From NCBI GenBank assembly GCA_035582835.1, contig JAYKAV010002922.1, positions 143,487 through 207,486 on the forward strand: a DNA stretch of 64,000 bases, written 5' to 3'. This DNA is from Phoebastria nigripes. Lineage: Eukaryota > Chordata > Aves > Procellariiformes > Diomedeidae. Under the pieces are notes generated by a model. That model ran no database searches and was not told the DNA's origin. It saw nothing but the letters and a program-made list of their open reading frames with translations. Position numbers and translations under genes: made by a program. Positions 63,418-64,000 of this stretch are shown piece by piece. Position 1 is the stretch's first letter. Each line of letters starts with the position of its first letter.

Positions 63418-64000
63418 CTAAAATGGAAATATTTATTCCAGTGAGTGATTTAAAAAAACAAAAAGGAAACAAACCCAACACCAGGGAAAAGGACATCGCT
63501 GTGCGCTGGGACCACANCAGGGCAAAGAGCAGCGGCAGAAATTGCTTTGCACAAAGATACTTGAAGAGCTTGGTCTACTCTACTCTAATTGCTTTTCACA
63601 ATTCATGTGTTACATGTAAAATGAAGATAAAACTAACATTTGTGATTACATAGCTGACCTTTAGCATTGTCTAGTAGTTCAAGTAAATGTAGGAGCCATT
63701 CAAATTAGGGCAATTATTTGAAATGTTTAAAGCAATTAAGCAAAGATTTACTATAACAAGCAATCATTTATACAACAACCACATACACCATCTGTTTGGT
63801 TTTTATTTTAATAAGTTAAAGTTAGCTGGAAAAAACAAATTGATAGAGGCTCGTGTTCCTTACTGCCCTATAAAATACAACCATGGACTGATGCTCAACT
63901 TATTTGCATTTTTAAACTCTGAAAGCTTCCCAATGCCACACTGCCGCGGCCACCCAGGCTTTGTGTGCTAGCGGCTGTGCAGGGAGTGGGAGGACATGAG
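63418..64000 (-). other. DTNB: DTNB intron, 3' part only
   Basis: AT-rich intron upstream (in gene direction) of the exon ending at 63417. The last 30 bases before that exon form its polypyrimidine tract. I see no further exon, repeat family or RNA gene here. The upstream coding exon must end in the first two bases of a codon. Confidence 0.8.

Noticed and set aside
1..64000. Endogenous retroviruses, DNA transposons, tRNA, rRNA, CRISPR, bacterial operons
   Set aside because: I saw no gag/pol-like frames, paired LTRs, terminal inverted repeats with transposase, cloverleaf genes or spaced direct-repeat arrays. All reverse-transcriptase-like frames are CR1.

Overview
This is an animal nuclear genomic window, most probably from a bird. 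It contains spliced exons with vertebrate splice sites, and it is littered with 5'-truncated CR1 (chicken repeat 1) LINEs, the youngest of which carries the typical avian tail of repeated ATTCTATG-type octamers. The species cannot be fixed from the sequence. The window holds no prokaryotic genes, operons, CRISPR arrays or viral genes, and I recognised no tRNA or rRNA.

The only host gene I can support is dystrobrevin beta (DTNB), on the minus strand. Six consecutive internal coding exons are readable from right to left: 63417-63340, 43706-43617, 36558-36471, 21246-21161, 18769-18656 and 14530-14434. All have AG/GT splice sites and all junction phases agree, giving one continuous 553-nt reading frame. 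It runs from the linker after the ZZ/dystrophin-like half, through the two tandem syntrophin-binding motifs (one per exon), into the paired coiled coils H1 and H2 that bind dystrophin-family proteins. The N-terminal exons (EF-hand and ZZ regions) lie beyond 64000 and the C-terminal tail exons lie beyond position 1. The paralogue DTNA is excluded mainly by the syntrophin-binding exons.

Everything else is intron. Region by region: 1-14433 is intron after the coiled-coil exon, with CR1 copies near 4.9-5.9, 10.9-11.5 and 12.1-12.35 kb. 14.5-21.2 kb is the compact three-exon coiled-coil block, with one well-preserved CR1 at 20.0-20.6 kb. 21.2-36.5 kb is a repeat-rich intron with CR1 layers of several ages, including a nested stack at 31.8-34.3 kb. 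36.6-43.6 kb has a tail-to-tail CR1 pair joined by a pentanucleotide satellite. 43.7-63.3 kb is the largest intron, with a GC-rich 21-bp minisatellite broken by a 607-N gap, and the youngest CR1 (317-codon uninterrupted ORF2 remnant) at 52.0-53.0 kb.

I did not find an undescribed multi-gene system. The most unusual signal is a 40-bp hairpin at 11345-11436 inside an ancient CR1. The inverted copy seems to have replaced the original CR1 sequence, and the element resumes after it, which is the signature expected of a local template-switch mutation.
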